DNA of 37,308 nucleotides from UBA2277 sp035477615 (GTDB lineage: Bacteria; Patescibacteriota; Microgenomatia; UBA1400; MFAQ01). The stretch is taken from contig DATIKJ010000031.1 of NCBI GenBank assembly GCA_035477615.1, positions 1 through 37,308 of the forward strand, read 5' to 3'. The translations under genes were made by a program, and so were the position numbers. The notes beneath the pieces are model-generated. The model saw nothing but the letters and a program-made list of their open reading frames with translations, ran no database searches and had not been told where the DNA came from. Shown piece by piece: positions 29,757 to 37,308 of the stretch (position 1 is its first letter; the number at the start of each line of letters is the position of its first letter).

Positions 29757-30686
29757 GTGAAGAAGTTTCTTATTTTTGTTGTTTTTATATTTATCGGTGT
29801 TTTAGTCCTCTATTTCTTAAGAGGAAAGGATATAAAAAATGTTGTAACTGATTTTGCATCACAACGAGTATATATTCAAAGAGATCAAAATATTAATTTT
29901 ATTCCCGACTGGACTGCGGAAGAAGTGCTATTAAAAATAAATACTACACGAGAGTCTAGTGGTCTTTCCAAATTAAAGGGAAGTGAAAAACTTGATCAAT
30001 CTGCTAAAGCAAGGTTAGCAGTAATTTTGATTGAAGAGGACGTAGATGGCTCGGTAACAGGTATTACGAGAGAAAAAGCTCTGGGAAATGCTGGGTATGA
30101 CGCAAATCTGATTGGAGATTTGATATTGATAAGTTTTTTTAAAAGTAATGATCCAGTGGCATACTGGAACAATAATAAAATCAATAAAGAGACATTAAAC
30201 CATGCAGATTTTAAAGATGTGGGAATTGCTATAAAGAATAGTGCTGATAAGGTTGACGTATATATTCTCTTGGCATCTCCAAGAAAGGTGGTCAAACAGA
30301 CAGCTGTGACTCCAAAGATTACCTGGGGAGGAGTTGAGCTATGGGAAGTAATAAACAAAAGAAGGGTGGAAATGGGAGTAAACCCTTTAAAAAAAGCAGA
30401 TGAACTGTGTACGATTGCTTCTATTAGACTAAACCAACTTCTTGAGTTAGGTAAGCTGGATGGTCATGCAGGTTATGTACCGGTATTACAACGAGAAGAT
30501 TTAAAATGGATTTCAGAAAAGTACAACATTAGTGAGTATTTGATTCAAGGATACCCAACGGCTCTAGAGTCAGTTAAAGCCTGGGAAAACACTTTGGGTC
30601 ATAGATCTTTGTTGGCAGGAGGAGAGTATGTTTATGGTTGCGTGTATGCCCAAAATTCTTTTGGAGTCGCAATAGCAGCTTATTAA
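29757..30686 (+). CDS. membrane-anchored protein with two CAP/SCP-like domains
   Basis: From the GTG at 29757 the protein has 309 residues; an in-frame GTG at 29730 would lie upstream of the -10. It begins KKFLIFVVFIFIGVLVLYFL, a signal anchor. Two CAP-like domains follow: about 45-175 (VLLKINTTRESSGLSKLKGS, LDQSAKARL) and about 190-309 (LWEVINKRRVEMGVNPLKKA, IASIRLNQL, HAGYVPVL, YVYGCVYA). CAP proteins act outside the cell, with functions from lipid binding to protease-like roles. The domains are degenerate, and a metal-binding His pair is not obvious in the first. Confidence 0.82.
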   Translation: MKKFLIFVVFIFIGVLVLYFLRGKDIKNVVTDFASQRVYIQRDQNINFIPDWTAEEVLLKINTTRESSGLSKLKGSEKLDQSAKARLAVILIEEDVDGSVTGITREKALGNAGYDANLIGDLILISFFKSNDPVAYWNNNKINKETLNHADFKDVGIAIKNSADKVDVYILLASPRKVVKQTAVTPKITWGGVELWEVINKRRVEMGVNPLKKADELCTIASIRLNQLLELGKLDGHAGYVPVLQREDLKWISEKYNISEYLIQGYPTALESVKAWENTLGHRSLLAGGEYVYGCVYAQNSFGVAIAAY

Positions 30687-31555
30687 AGAATAATGCTGTC
30701 GATTTCCTCTTTTTCCACTTCTTTGTGAGGCAGTATATAGATGTCTCGCTGACTATTTGAGTCTACTAGAGTCCCCTCCCCCTTTAATATTTTTTCCATA
30801 GATTGACAGTGAACACAACCGTCTCTTCCTTCCGGACAGTCAAATTTTTCTAGTTTTCTTGCTAGCTTAATTCTTCTGCCGATTTCAATTACTTTTGTAT
30901 GAGCCGCTTTTAGATCTGGTAGCTCTTTTTCTGTTAGTTTATCGTTTGTTTCCAGGTACCAGTAACTTGCCTTTACAACAGGTCTTTTTTGACAGTGGTG
31001 GACAAGAAGATGATAAATGGGTAGTTGAAGAGAGTCGTCTTCTTCTTGTTTTTTGCCTGTTTTAAAGTCAACAATGTGAACCGAGTCTGAGTCTTGGATG
31101 TATTCAAGCCAGTCAACCTTTCCGCACAAGACAATATTTTCTTCTTCTGATATCCAGTAATAGGGTAGATCTTGCTGAATTTTGACGGCGAGACTTGCAA
31201 TCGGACCAGGATTTTCCATTACTCTTCTGAGCATAGCTTTTCCTCTTTCTTTAAATTTATGTTCCTCTTCTGCCCCTGTAAAACCACCTTTGTTTCCAGA
31301 GTAGTTTTGCCAAACCTGATCCAACTTGAGTATTAGAGAGTCGTTGAGTCTTGATATAGTTGGGATGTTGGACAAGGAATCAAGAACTTCATGGACTGCT
31401 TGGCCAAGAGCCAGATGAGGCGACATTATCTGAATTTTATGTCCCGTTGACGGATCTTTATAAACGTTTTTTAGATAGTATGCACGGGGACACTTTAAAT
31501 AATCGTTTATTGAGGTGTGAGAAATCCAAATTGCCGTATATTTATCTTTTGCCAT
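30683..31555 (-). CDS. PD-(D/E)XK nuclease with four-cysteine cluster
   Basis: The 290-residue RecB-family nuclease has the core GKVDWLEYIQD followed by VHIVDFKTGKK, and the QLPIY helix. One cysteine near the N-terminus (YLKCPRAYYL, residue 22) and three near the C-terminus (FDCPEGRDGCVHC) match the split 4Fe-4S site of AddB and Cas4. AddB helicase parts are absent, so it is a stand-alone nuclease. It is the last gene of an operon with a PIF1-like helicase, which suggests joint action in DNA end processing. Confidence 0.87.
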   Translation of the reverse strand: MAKDKYTAIWISHTSINDYLKCPRAYYLKNVYKDPSTGHKIQIMSPHLALGQAVHEVLDSLSNIPTISRLNDSLILKLDQVWQNYSGNKGGFTGAEEEHKFKERGKAMLRRVMENPGPIASLAVKIQQDLPYYWISEEENIVLCGKVDWLEYIQDSDSVHIVDFKTGKKQEEDDSLQLPIYHLLVHHCQKRPVVKASYWYLETNDKLTEKELPDLKAAHTKVIEIGRRIKLARKLEKFDCPEGRDGCVHCQSMEKILKGEGTLVDSNSQRDIYILPHKEVEKEEIDSIIL

Positions 31556-32180
31556 GATAGGAATTATAGAGCCTAATGGTAAAAATCAACCAGATAATAC
31601 CAAGTAGATATCCACCCAAAACATCACTTGCCCAGTGAACGCCAAGATAAATTCGAGAAAGACCAATAGTAGCAATCGGGAAAAAAAGTATTAATGCAAA
31701 AAGAAAGTGTAAAATTGTGCGTTTTTGTTTGTAAAAAAGAAGATACAACAAAAAACCAAAGAATAAAGTAAAAACAAGAGTATGATTGCTGGGAAAACTT
31801 TTATCTGACAACCAAACAGATACTTGAACTAAGTCCTCCGAAGGTCGAGGGCGATTAACAAGCGTCTTTATTAATGAACCAGATAGCGCACTACCGACGG
31901 TGGTAAGGGAAAGTAAAACAGCCTCTTTTTTTTGATTAAAAATATAAAAAAGCAGACAGGTTGCAGCCACAATAATGATTATATAAGGTATGTTTCCAAT
32001 AGTAGATACAAACCACATTGTTTTGGAGAAAAAATGAGAAGGAACGTCTTGAATTGCTTTAGTAATGAGAAGGTCGATCTTGAAGTAAGGAATGAACGTG
32101 GATAACAAACTAACAATAATAAGAGGAAGTATAAAAGTACTTGAATGATTTATACAATTCTTTTTGGGGGCAGATTTCAT
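31542..32180 (-). CDS. PAP2-family membrane phosphatase
   Basis: The 212-residue protein has about six membrane helices and the three PAP2 motifs: K-x-x-x-N-R-P-R-P near 100-112, PSNH near 130 and SRIYLGVHWASD near 170-182. Family members remove phosphate from lipid pyrophosphates such as undecaprenyl pyrophosphate or phosphatidic acid at the outer face of the membrane. It overlaps the downstream nuclease by 14 nt and the upstream DUF192 gene by 4 nt. Confidence 0.93.
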   Translation of the reverse strand: MKSAPKKNCINHSSTFILPLIIVSLLSTFIPYFKIDLLITKAIQDVPSHFFSKTMWFVSTIGNIPYIIIIVAATCLLFYIFNQKKEAVLLSLTTVGSALSGSLIKTLVNRPRPSEDLVQVSVWLSDKSFPSNHTLVFTLFFGFLLYLLFYKQKRTILHFLFALILFFPIATIGLSRIYLGVHWASDVLGGYLLGIIWLIFTIRLYNSYHGKR

Positions 32181-32512
32181 TTAATAGAAATTTTATCATT
32201 TATATTAATCATATATTTTTTTATAGTACCTTCTGGCATCTCAATAACAGTATTGAAGCGTGGGTGATAAAAAAGCAATTTGAATGGATACAATCTCGAT
32301 TTTAATTTGATGACTCTTGATTTGTGGTTGAGGATTAATACATCAATCGGTTTTTTCATAAAAAAAGTGTGAACTCCAAAATGGGTATAAATAATCAAGA
32401 AGCGAGGGTTTTGGGGATTTAGTAAACCTAGCAATCGATCGCAAAAAGAGATCGCAATCTTGGCATTATCGGAGATTGTCCTCTTTTTTGTAATGTCTTT
32501 TATGACCGTCAC
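32177..32512 (-). CDS. DUF192 family protein
   Basis: The 111-residue protein fits DUF192: AISFCDRLLGLL near 22-33, FGVHTFFMKKPIDVLILNH in the middle with the F-M-x-x-P-I-D-V signature, and VIEMPEGTIKKY near the end. The function is unknown. Most members are secreted with a signal peptide, which is missing here. It is translationally coupled to the PIF1-like helicase upstream (4-nt overlap). Confidence 0.86.
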   Translation of the reverse strand: MTVIKDITKKRTISDNAKIAISFCDRLLGLLNPQNPRFLIIYTHFGVHTFFMKKPIDVLILNHKSRVIKLKSRLYPFKLLFYHPRFNTVIEMPEGTIKKYMININDKISIK

Positions 32513-33795
32513 TGTTTAATATTATTTAAAAAGGTAATGACACGATCATCCATAATGATAGAGTTATGGTCGATTGGTCTTATAAGTTTAAGACCATTTA
32601 AAGATGTGCAACGACTGAGAGCAACATATGTTTGTCCGTGGGCAAAGGCTCCCCTACCCAGATCGATAGCAACCTTTTCAAAGGTTTTTCCTTGGCTTTT
32701 GTGAATAGTTATTGCCCAGGCAAGGCGAAGTGGTATTTGACGGAAACTGCCAACTTCATAACTTTCGAGAGACATTTTTTCTGGATTAAGCCTGGTTTTG
32801 TAGGCAGTCCAGGTGACGGGTTCAACTGTCTCAAGATTGCCGTTGTCTAACTTCACTAAAACGTGATCGCTTCTAATCTGAAAAAGTGTACCGAGTGTGC
32901 CATTGATCCAACGGTCTTTGGGATCGTTATTAAGAAGCATTACCCTGGCACCTGTTTTCATCTCTAGCTGGTCTGCAGCTGGATAGTGTTTATCTGAAAA
33001 ATTACCAGTAGTTAAGCTTTTAAAAATGATTGATTGTCCTTCGATCTCATTAAGTTTGTATTTATTTATTCTATCTGCTTGATCATTCATAGCAGTGAGA
33101 TAGATATATCCATCTAGAAATTCTTCTCCTTCATTTCTGCATTGATTTAATCTGTTGATGTCAGCTTGAGTTGTTTGTTTATTGCGAACTCGATTAAGAA
33201 TATCAATAAATTCTCGTTGTGTTTGACGGTAAATAGTAGAAAGTTCATAAAACTTTATCTGCTTATAAAGCCCATCGGTGAGACTTTGAAAAACATTTGA
33301 AGAAAAAAAATATGGAGATCTATATATTTTATTGAGAGCTTCTTGCTCGTCTCTTGTTACCACTGGTGGTAATTGGTGAAGATCACCGACCATAACAACC
33401 TGAACACCGCCGAATGGCTGTTTACTTTTTCTGACTGTTTGTAAAAAGACACTAATACTATCCAAGAGATCAGCTCTTACCATAGAAACTTCGTCAATAA
33501 CTAGGCTGTCAAGGGCTTGGTATATTTTTGGATTTTTACAGTTTTTTCCTTCATGCTTGGCTCTTTCAGGGTCAACATTGGGAGGAAAAAGAAAAAATGA
33601 ATGAATGGTTTCACCTCTAACATTAACTGCAGCAACACCTGTGGGTGCAACGACAGCAATGTTCTTTTTAGTGTTATTTCTAAAATGATCGAGGAGTGTG
33701 GATTTTCCAGTTCCAGCATTGCCAGTGAGAAACACATTTTCCCAACTAACTTCCAGTTCCTGAATTATTTCAAGAGTTTTTTTATCTAAGATCAT
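32509..33795 (-). CDS. PIF1-like DNA helicase
   Basis: The 428-residue SF1B helicase unwinds DNA 5' to 3', including structured or R-loop DNA. Walker A is GNAGTGKSTL (25-34), motif Ia is APTGVAAVNVRGETIHSFF, Walker B is VIDEVSMV (near 97-104), motif III is MVGDLHQLPP, and motifs V/VI are AITIHKSQGKTFEKV and YVALSRCTSLNGLKL. It is a compact version with a short domain between motifs IV and V. It lies 8 nt after the YgjP-like gene and overlaps the DUF192 gene by 4 nt. Confidence 0.95.
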   Translation of the reverse strand: MILDKKTLEIIQELEVSWENVFLTGNAGTGKSTLLDHFRNNTKKNIAVVAPTGVAAVNVRGETIHSFFLFPPNVDPERAKHEGKNCKNPKIYQALDSLVIDEVSMVRADLLDSISVFLQTVRKSKQPFGGVQVVMVGDLHQLPPVVTRDEQEALNKIYRSPYFFSSNVFQSLTDGLYKQIKFYELSTIYRQTQREFIDILNRVRNKQTTQADINRLNQCRNEGEEFLDGYIYLTAMNDQADRINKYKLNEIEGQSIIFKSLTTGNFSDKHYPAADQLEMKTGARVMLLNNDPKDRWINGTLGTLFQIRSDHVLVKLDNGNLETVEPVTWTAYKTRLNPEKMSLESYEVGSFRQIPLRLAWAITIHKSQGKTFEKVAIDLGRGAFAHGQTYVALSRCTSLNGLKLIRPIDHNSIIMDDRVITFLNNIKQ

Positions 33796-33803
33796 GATGT
33801 GAT

Positions 33804-34505
33804 TTACATGGCAAGAAGGTGATGATTAAGCTTAAGCCATTTTCGATGGTTTTTGTATTGTGGATCATACCTAGCAACAAGATTCCAAAACTCTTGACCG
33901 TGATTTCGATGCACCATATGAACAACTTCGTGAATAACGACATAGTCCACTACTTCGTGTGGCGCCATAACAAGTTTTCTATTAAAACTAAGACAGTTTG
34001 TAGGAGAACAACTACCCCAGATAGAAGATACTTTTTTAAGATTTATTTTAGTGTAGTTAACGCCGATTTCTTTTGCAAAAAAGTTTACTTTTTCTGTGAT
34101 GACCTCGATCCCTTTTTCCAGATACCAGTATGTGAGAGCTTCTTTAATAATTTCTTGAAGTTTTTCGGTTGGCAATCCTTCGTATGTGTCTACTTGAATA
34201 TGTTCTTCGATTAATCTTACTTGACTTCTGCTAATGGTTTTTACTTTGTTAATTGATAGTGGATATTCTTTGCCAAAATAGAGATGTTTCTCTCCATCAA
34301 CATATTTTTTGGATATTTTTTTGGTGTTTAGACGTTTAAGACTTCTTTGTATCCAGTCAGACTTTTCCTCGATAAAATTGTCGATCATTCCCTTGGGCAT
34401 CCAAAAGGGGGCCCTGACGACTACTCCCCTTTCACCAGAAACACTTATTGATGCGCTGGAGGCAAATCCCCTTTTTTTGACAACTTGATATTTGAAGCTT
34501 ACCAC
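33804..34505 (-). CDS. YgjP-like metallopeptidase (DUF45)
   Basis: The 233-residue protein has the YgjP/SprT-like domain with zinc motif HEVVHMVHRNHGQEFW (H-E-x-x-H near 192-196). The N-terminal region carries the usual strand-rich segment with APFWMPKGMIDNFIEEKSDW. Related proteases act in protein or DNA-protein crosslink processing. The start is GTG at 34505, set by TACAAT 6 nt upstream. It is the first gene of the run YgjP-PIF1-DUF192-PAP2-RecB. Confidence 0.9.
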   Translation of the reverse strand: MVSFKYQVVKKRGFASSASISVSGERGVVVRAPFWMPKGMIDNFIEEKSDWIQRSLKRLNTKKISKKYVDGEKHLYFGKEYPLSINKVKTISRSQVRLIEEHIQVDTYEGLPTEKLQEIIKEALTYWYLEKGIEVITEKVNFFAKEIGVNYTKINLKKVSSIWGSCSPTNCLSFNRKLVMAPHEVVDYVVIHEVVHMVHRNHGQEFWNLVARYDPQYKNHRKWLKLNHHLLAM

Positions 34506-34511
34506 GGAACT

Positions 34512-34517
34512 ATTGTA
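34512..34517 (-). promoter_or_regulatory. -10 hexamer of YgjP-PIF1 operon
   Basis: TACAAT on the minus strand lies exactly 6 nt before the GTG start at 34505. Confidence 0.5.
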
Positions 34518-34532
34518 AACTAATGATTTAGT

Positions 34533-35129
34533 TTAGGGTAATAACTCAATTGAGTAGATGATATTTTCTGAAATAAGATAATCAGTGCTATTATTTTCTG
34601 AAGAACTATTTGCGATTAAAAGGTATTTGTTATCATTTTGCGGTATGTAGTAATAAGAGATGTAATGATTATTTTCTTTTGTTGTGAATGTTTGAGCCGT
34701 TACTGAACCTAGAGCAATTGGAGAAATAGTATTAACTATACTGAATTTGTCTTTCAACTCGCTCTTTCTTATATCAATATCTTTTTCTAGTATTGTGTGA
34801 ATGTTGGTGTTTTTAGTTAATGTTTTTTGAATAATGGATGTATTTATCGACTTCGAAGTTTGGAATTCAACATCACCATTTCTTTTGTTTTTTATATTGA
34901 TGTCTGGTGGGTGTTTGATTTTATAACCATAGTAATTGTTAACATAGACTTGCCAGTTTGAAATTGATGTGCTTGTTGGCGTTACAGATAATGAGGTCTT
35001 TGTCGCACTTACTCCACTTACTATTGGGGATATTAGTGTTTTGTTTGTTTCAATTTTGATTTTTTTGACCATTATCCCCACTGAGACAGTAATGATCACC
35101 GAAAGTAGCAAAACAATGACAAACTTCAT
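34533..35129 (-). CDS. membrane-anchored protein, PsbP-like layout
   Basis: The 198-residue protein has an N-terminal membrane anchor (FVIVLLLSVIITVSVGIMV), a Ser/Thr-rich linker to about residue 58, then a domain beginning WQVYVNNYYGYKIKHPPD. A Y-G-Y-x-x-x-x-P start followed by beta-rich sequence and a late helix is common in lipoprotein-like extracellular domains of CPR bacteria and resembles PsbP-like folds. The function is unknown. Confidence 0.68.
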   Translation of the reverse strand: MKFVIVLLLSVIITVSVGIMVKKIKIETNKTLISPIVSGVSATKTSLSVTPTSTSISNWQVYVNNYYGYKIKHPPDINIKNKRNGDVEFQTSKSINTSIIQKTLTKNTNIHTILEKDIDIRKSELKDKFSIVNTISPIALGSVTAQTFTTKENNHYISYYYIPQNDNKYLLIANSSSENNSTDYLISENIIYSIELLP

Positions 35130-35205
35130 ATTGTAAGTGTTTTTACATTTTTTAGTTTATTACTACCTACAGAAAAATACAATATTAATATTCGATCTGA
35201 AGTCT

Positions 35206-35211
35206 TATACT
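35206..35211 (+). promoter_or_regulatory. -10 hexamer of guanylate kinase gene
   Basis: TATACT lies exactly 6 nt before the ATG at 35218. Confidence 0.5.
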
Positions 35212-35217
35212 AAAAAT

Positions 35218-35916
35218 ATGAGTTTACCTGAGTACTTAAACAAACACGTCGAAAATAAGAGTGATTTGGTAAAAATAACAGATACTATATATGGTTTTGC
35301 TTCTCGGATTGAGATCCAAAAAAAAGACAAAGAAGAAAAAGCAATGACCTTGTTGATTATTAGTTGACTGTCTGGAGCCGGAAAAGACTGTGTTGCTAAA
35401 GGGTTAATCGAGAAAGACAAACGTTTTGGTTGGGTAAAAACTTGTACGACAAGAGAACAACGTCCTGAAGAAAAAGAAGATGATCCTTATATCAGACTGA
35501 CTAAGGAAGAGTTCCAAAAGGCATTAGAGCTTGGAGATGTAATTGAGTCTGTTTCTTATGCTGGAAATCATTATTGTTCTTTAGGATCGGTAATAGAAAA
35601 AGCGTTTGGTGATTTTGACATTCCAATTTTAAGGATAGATCCAAAAGGTTCAACAACTTATTCTGAAAAATGGCAAAGGAGAGAAAATATTTTTGACAAG
35701 GTAAATTTGATTTGTGTTTTTATTGCACCACCAACGATAACTGATTTAAGAAATAGGTTGATGGAAAGGTCGAAAAGTGAGGCTTTTATTGAAGAAAGAA
35801 TGACTCAAACAGCTTTAGATTTACCATTCATCAATGATACTGAGTATATTGTTATCAACGAAACGGGAAAACTAGAAATTGCTGTTAGTGATGTTGCTCG
35901 CATCGTTTCATTTTAG
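35218..35916 (+). pseudogene. gmk: guanylate kinase with in-frame TGA at the P-loop glycine
   Basis: The frame starting at the ATG at 35218 reads 49 codons, meets TGA at 35365-35367 and then stays open for 182 more codons. The downstream part is a guanylate kinase: LSGAGKDCVAKGL (P-loop), TCTTREQRPEEK (GMP-binding TTR..R..E), EEFQKALELGDVIE and YAGNHYCSLGSV. Upstream of the TGA, MTLLIIS is the first strand. Gmk normally reads I-S-G-P-S-G-A-G-K, so TGA replaces the first P-loop glycine (GGA to TGA is one base). If read through, the protein would have 232 residues with an N-terminal extension of about 42. TGA is a stop elsewhere here. It could be a mutation, an assembly error or recoding in a leaky TGA-C context. 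Confidence 0.82.
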
Positions 35917-35928
35917 AGTTTTTGCCAT

Positions 35929-36870
35929 CTAGGTAAAATGAAGAAAAAACTCGACTCCCACAAAGACAAGATACAGACAAAATAGATAAAAGCCTTCCAA
36001 TCGAGAAAGAGTATTTTTGCTTTTGGCAAAAAGAAAAAATAGAAAAAGTCCTATAATTAATGCAACCAAACTAATAACATAGCTGTTGGTAAGAAAAATA
36101 GTTTTTCCATACCAAATAGTGAGAGCACCAAAAATTAGTGTGTTGTATGAAGCAGATCCAACATAATCTCCAAAAGCTACCTCATTGTTTTTAAAGAAAA
36201 TTGATCTGATAACCAAAGAGAGCTCGGGAAGATTGGTTCCTATGGAGACCAACATAAGACTGATGAAAAATGGCGAAATACTTAGCAGTTGAGAGAAATA
36301 CATGGTTTGATCAACAACAGCGTCACTGCAAAAATAGACGATCACAACTCCAAAAAGAATTTTCAGTAGTTCAGTGCCGGTTTTAATATTTAACTGAAGA
36401 TGTTTAGTAGTTTTTTGAAGAAATCCTTTTTTTGACTGGATCAATAAAGTAGAAAAAATAAACATCCCTAAACATATTAGTCCATCAACTTTGTCAATTT
36501 TTCCATCCAGACAAAGAATAACAGGTAGACCAATTACTACTAGCGAAGTAATTAAATTAAATTTTTGAAACTCAGGATTTATCTTTACTGATTTGCCAGT
36601 GATTGCAAGCAGAGGAATTATCAACAAAAATATTACAATGGAAGCTCCAATTATGTTACCGGCAAAGATTTCTGGATCGTTGTTTAAAACAGCATTGACA
36701 CCAACAGACATTTCACCAAGAGAAGTAAAAAATCCTAAAACAATAAAGGAAACAGAAAATGGGGAAAGTCTCAACTTATGAGAAAACTTCTCTACAGAAG
36801 AAATAATCAAACCTGCACCAAACCAGATTCCAATAAAGCTTAAGACGTATAAAACAATATGAAGAGGCAT
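35929..36870 (-). CDS. CaCA-family Na+/Ca2+ antiporter-like membrane protein
   Basis: The 313-residue protein has about ten membrane helices in two inverted halves. The alpha repeats are recognisable: FFTSLGEMSVGVNAVLNNDP followed by GNIIGASIVIFL in the first half, and SIGTNLPELSLVIRSIFF followed by GDYVGSASYNTL in the second. These are the ion-binding regions of the YrbG/NCX type. The first half has methionine and alanine where P-E-L and GS are usual, so ion specificity may differ. It is convergent with the guanylate kinase gene. Confidence 0.87.
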   Translation of the reverse strand: MPLHIVLYVLSFIGIWFGAGLIISSVEKFSHKLRLSPFSVSFIVLGFFTSLGEMSVGVNAVLNNDPEIFAGNIIGASIVIFLLIIPLLAITGKSVKINPEFQKFNLITSLVVIGLPVILCLDGKIDKVDGLICLGMFIFSTLLIQSKKGFLQKTTKHLQLNIKTGTELLKILFGVVIVYFCSDAVVDQTMYFSQLLSISPFFISLMLVSIGTNLPELSLVIRSIFFKNNEVAFGDYVGSASYNTLIFGALTIWYGKTIFLTNSYVISLVALIIGLFLFFLFAKSKNTLSRLEGFYLFCLYLVFVGVEFFLHFT

Positions 36871-37010
36871 TATAATTAGTTTAACAAAAATCCAGCCAAT
36901 TAATAAGATACCCTACTTAATCGATTTTTTCTTTTTCTACACCCCATACCCAGACTTAGCAAAGTATTCCCATTATTTCCTGATTTACAGAAAACTAAAA
37001 AAATGTTGTA

Positions 37011-37308
37011 TCAATTTTCCTGTGGTTCTTGTACGTAATAAGAAACAGTTTGTGTTTCAACTTTGGGCAAAGCTATTTCAGTTTTTGGCACACGTCTAAC
37101 TTGTACCATAGGTTTTTCATGTTTTGCATCATGTTTTGAGAGCATTTCGTATTTTTCTGGAGAAATTTTCTTTAAATATTTTGGGCGGTAAATATATGCC
37201 ACCATACTTTCTGCAATATCTTCACCAATGTTTATTTTGGCGTAATCGGTGACGCATTTATCTGGCTGCAAAGGAAACTGCCCCATAGGGGCCATTTCAT
37301 TAGTGGTT
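37011..37308 (-). CDS. C-terminal part of a possible zincin-like protein, cut by window end
   Basis: The frame remains open to the window edge, so the N-terminus is missing. At least 94 residues are seen. The segment CVTDYAKINIGEDIAESMVAY, followed by a YLKKISPEKYEMLSKHD helix, resembles the end of zinc metallopeptidase-like proteins in which a D-Y-A-x-x-N-x-x-E-D-x-A-E-S motif supplies the third metal ligand. The tail is Pro/Val/Gln-rich and probably disordered. No HExxH is visible because it would lie outside the window. The 140 bases between this and 36870 hold nothing identifiable. Confidence 0.5.
   Translation of the reverse strand, partial: TTNEMAPMGQFPLQPDKCVTDYAKINIGEDIAESMVAYIYRPKYLKKISPEKYEMLSKHDAKHEKPMVQVRRVPKTEIALPKVETQTVSYYVQEPQEN

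Noticed and set aside
35218..35916. Alternative genetic code with UGA as glycine for the whole organism
   Set aside because: TGA is the stop in ATGA overlaps of gatC/gatA/gatB and lemA/htpX/pentapeptide gene, and glycine is coded by GGN throughout. Only one gene has an in-frame TGA.
1..37308. CRISPR array
   Set aside because: No regularly spaced short direct repeats were seen. The Cas4-like nucleases at 25778 and 30683 have no cas neighbours.

Overview
The window looks like chromosomal DNA of a low-GC Patescibacteria/CPR bacterium, possibly of the Microgenomates type. The evidence is compact gene packing with many 1-4 nt overlaps, short versions of house-keeping proteins, an RRM protein, a DUF2130 protein, many small membrane-anchored proteins and few biosynthetic genes. 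The genetic code is standard: TGA is a true stop in several ATGA gene overlaps (gatC/gatA/gatB, lemA/htpX). Placement below phylum level is a guess.

Layout. 0.1-1.5 kb: ruvC between two small orphan genes, each with an extended -10 promoter, a strong Shine-Dalgarno site and an intrinsic terminator. 1.56-1.87 kb: tRNA-Lys, a structured repeat element and tRNA-Glu. 1.86-7.15 kb: a probable integrated element in the 3' end of tRNA-Glu. It carries a large serine recombinase, three coupled small genes, a cysteine-rich membrane protein, a candidate BECR-type toxin with an abutting partner, and a 215-aa orphan. 7.2-20.8 kb: house-keeping genes, including a ZIP transporter, an adenylate kinase-like protein, pyrH, DUF2177 and DUF1295 membrane proteins, dnaE-rplS, mgtC, gatCAB and lemA-htpX-pentapeptide protein. 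21-24.7 kb: RRM protein, tRNA-Asp, a LysM protein, tRNA-Thr and tgt. 24.7-37.3 kb: queA, two RecB-like nucleases, pyk, DUF2130, ferredoxin, hpf, a tandem CAP-domain protein, an operon YgjP-PIF1-DUF192-PAP2-RecB, a broken or recoded guanylate kinase, a CaCA antiporter and the end of a possible metallopeptidase.

Most striking signal. Three of the four tRNA genes (Lys, Asp, Thr) are followed by a strong hairpin and then by an 85-95 nt structured element. The 5' strand of each element is antisense to the T-arm of its own upstream tRNA, and the 3' strand repeats that T-arm. The Lys and Thr copies share 51 identical bases, and their differences include three compensatory base-pair changes. This points to a conserved RNA, or a tiny tRNA-targeting mobile element, of a kind I do not recognise.

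Other signals. The guanylate kinase gene has a TGA exactly at an invariant P-loop glycine codon. More than a dozen genes have a -10 hexamer only 6-7 nt before the start codon, so they are probably transcribed without a leader. pyk is preceded by an overlapping 24-codon leader ORF.
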